This document shows, one piece after another, positions 63,186-64,000 of a stretch of 64,000 bases of DNA. Position 1 is the stretch's first letter; each line of letters begins with the position of its first letter. Below the pieces are notes generated by a model, which was not told the DNA's origin, ran no database searches, and worked only from the letters and a program-made list of their open reading frames with translations. Location: NCBI RefSeq assembly GCF_017497985.1, contig NZ_JAGDFV010000001.1:186001-250000 (forward strand), given 5' to 3'. A program made the position numbers and the translations under genes. Source of the DNA: Meiothermus sp. CFH 77666. Lineage in GTDB: Bacteria; Deinococcota; Deinococci; Deinococcales; Thermaceae.

Positions 63186-63234
63186 CCCTCCCCTCAAAGG
63201 GAGGGTTTTCTTTTGTTTACACCGCTCTTCACAG
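63186..63234 (+). terminator. Intrinsic terminator after the SQR-like gene
   Basis: CCCTCCC, loop CTCAAA, GGGAGGG (63186-63205), then TTTTCTTTTG. Confidence 0.88.
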
Positions 63235-63264
63235 CTTCGCAGAGCGGAAATGTACGGTCACGAA

Positions 63265-63292
63265 TCAAGAAACCCCGGCCATTACCGGGGTT
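63265..63292 (-). terminator. Terminator of the tRNA transcript
   Basis: On the minus strand AACCCCGG, loop TAATGG, CCGGGGTT, then TTCTTGA. It follows the tRNA-Leu 3' end by a few bases. Confidence 0.8.
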
Positions 63293-63295
63293 GGG

Positions 63296-63380
63296 TGGTG
63301 CGCGGAGGGGGACTTGAACCCCCACACCTTGCGGCACAAGATCCTAAGTCTTGCGTGTCTACCAATTCCACCATCCGCGC
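63296..63380 (-). tRNA. tRNA-Leu (anticodon UAG)
   Basis: An 85-base tRNA including an encoded CCA. Acceptor GCGCGGA/TCCGCGC with discriminator A, anticodon stem CAAGA/TCTTG with loop CTTAGGA, a long variable arm (class II) as expected for Leu, and T-arm GGGGG-TTCAAGT-CCCCC. The anticodon maps to 63344-63346. It reads CUN leucine codons. Confidence 0.95.
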
Positions 63381-63457
63381 AAGGGTTGGGATTAGAGGGC
63401 AGGGGTTCGGTTTTGTTTCCTTCTGTACCCTAACCCCTCGACCTCTACTCCCTGATT
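63381..63457. other. Spacer between the two tRNA genes
   Basis: Contains G-runs on one strand (GGGATTAGAGGGCAGGGG) and the reverse (ACCCTAACCCC) on the other, similar to the G-rich tracts at 10764 and 12409. No gene. Confidence 0.35.
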
Positions 63458-63535
63458 TGGGGTGAGCGATGGGACTTGAACCCACGACCCCCGGTTCCAC
63501 AGACCGGTGCTCTAACCGACTGAGCTACGCTCACC
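63458..63535 (-). tRNA. tRNA-His (anticodon GUG)
   Basis: A 78-base tRNA including encoded CCA. The extra 5' G (G-1) faces C73 as required for HisRS. Acceptor GTGAGCG/CGCTCAC, D-arm GCTC/GAGC, anticodon stem CCGGT/ACCGG with loop CTGTGGA, T-arm GTGGG-TTCAAGT-CCCAT. Likely cotranscribed with tRNA-Leu downstream. Confidence 0.95.
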
Positions 63536-63631
63536 GCGCCGCAACAGCAAAAGGTATTGTAGGCTTCGCATTCTCAAGCGTCAAGGAGGGCAAACATGCG
63601 GCAGTTGCAAGTGGGAATTTGGCTGTCGGCG

Positions 63632-63660
63632 TTGACGCTGCTCCATACACGTCCTATACT
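63632..63660 (+). promoter_or_regulatory. Consensus promoter of the TetR gene
   Basis: TTGACG (63632-63637), 17 bases, TATACT (63655-63660). The GTG start is 10 bases downstream. CAAAC...GTTTG around 63675-63692, within the first codons, may be an autoregulatory site. Confidence 0.75.
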
Positions 63661-63670
63661 CTGCGCCAAG

Positions 63671-64000
63671 GTGTCAAACAATCGTTCGTTTGAAGAAGAC
63701 AGGTTGCAAAAGGTCACTCGCCGTGATGAAATTCTGGACGCAGCAGGCCAGCTCTTTAGCCGCCAGGGTTTTCATGCAACCTCCATGCGCGACCTGGCCC
63801 GTGCAGTTAATCTGCAAGGCGGCAGCCTCTACGCCCACATCGAGTCGAAGGAAGAGGTACTGTTCGAGCTGGTGAACCGGGCAGCTGATCAGTTTATGGG
63901 CAATGCGGAGGCGATTCCAGATCATCTCACGCCTAAAGAACAGCTCGAGCGCCTTATAAAGGGACACCTGGAAGTGATTGTGCGCGAGTTGGACAACGCT
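63671..64000 (+). CDS. TetR-family transcriptional regulator, 3'-truncated by the window
   Basis: The first 110 residues of a TetR protein, starting with GTG (MSNNRSFEEDRLQKVTRRDEILDAAGQLFSRQGFHATSMRDLARAVNLQGGSLYAHIESKEEVLFEL) and open to the end of the window. The helix-turn-helix is residues ~30-65; S-L-Y-A-H-I-x-S-K-E is the recognition-helix end. The ligand domain is cut off, so target and ligand are unknown; many related Thermaceae regulators control fatty acid or phenylacetate degradation. The close consensus promoter fixes the start. Confidence 0.85.
   Translation, partial: MSNNRSFEEDRLQKVTRRDEILDAAGQLFSRQGFHATSMRDLARAVNLQGGSLYAHIESKEEVLFELVNRAADQFMGNAEAIPDHLTPKEQLERLIKGHLEVIVRELDNA

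Overview
The window reads as chromosomal DNA from a member of the Thermaceae, most likely Meiothermus or a close relative. The evidence is high GC; EF-P, SpeE, AspRS, HisRS and PrmA that match what I remember of Thermus proteins closely but not exactly; frequent -10 boxes sitting 6-10 bases before start codons (leaderless-type promoters); and a very dense palindrome CTCGAG. There is no prophage, CRISPR array, intact insertion sequence or plasmid backbone. Most genes are housekeeping. What stands out is a rich set of small dispersed intergenic repeats and a few genes with altered active sites.

Layout. 1-5.7 kb: 3' end of glmM, a hotdog thioesterase, a small unknown protein, a PatA-like aminotransferase and RNase R. 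5.7-12.4 kb: a CAP-domain lipoprotein (-), coaE with a BtuF-like protein, an aldose epimerase, prmA, rsmE with a lipoprotein, an AEC permease (-) and a small membrane protein. 12.6-15 kb: a phosphate-type regulatory operon (response regulator, soluble histidine kinase, PhoU). 15.3-18.6 kb: uspA, efp, accB, accC. 18.8-20 kb: a tandem pair of site-2-protease-fold proteins, the first lacking its active site. 20.1-22.6 kb (-): pepQ-rlpA-nfo operon. 23.6-27.4 kb (-): ileS behind a long T-box leader, divergent from a transaldolase-like gene and rho. 29.6-39.6 kb: LysM/M23 peptidase, pdxS, pdxT, smpB, amidase, GerMN protein, SMC and a Uma2 nuclease. 39.7-42.9 kb (-): PsiE, a tyrosine recombinase and an SLH-domain protein.

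43.5-48.7 kb is the most accessory-looking part: an IclR regulator and an intradiol ring-cleavage dioxygenase diverge from a citrate-synthase-fold lyase, a class III CoA-transferase and an amidohydrolase. The divergent promoter carries a perfect palindrome that could be the IclR operator. Together they look like a catabolic module for an aromatic or N-heterocyclic compound whose substrate I cannot name.

48.7-58.3 kb: hisS, aspS, a PhzF protein, two tandem HAD phosphatases, a membrane protein, a D27-like (DUF4033) protein, a SpeD-like protein without the self-cleavage serine, spermidine-synthase-type SpeE, and a DsbA-like thioredoxin. 58.5-61.8 kb (-): tig-clpP-clpX. 62-64 kb: an SQR-like flavoprotein, tRNA-Leu(UAG) and tRNA-His(GUG) on the minus strand, and the start of a TetR regulator cut by the window end.

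Across the intergenic spaces I found at least five short repeat families: a 7-bp-period degenerate tandem repeat, a 24-bp TTCACGA-N10-TCGTGAA element, a ~30-bp element ending in AGAGCGCTCTA, a 67-bp hairpin element, and single-copy MITE-like elements.
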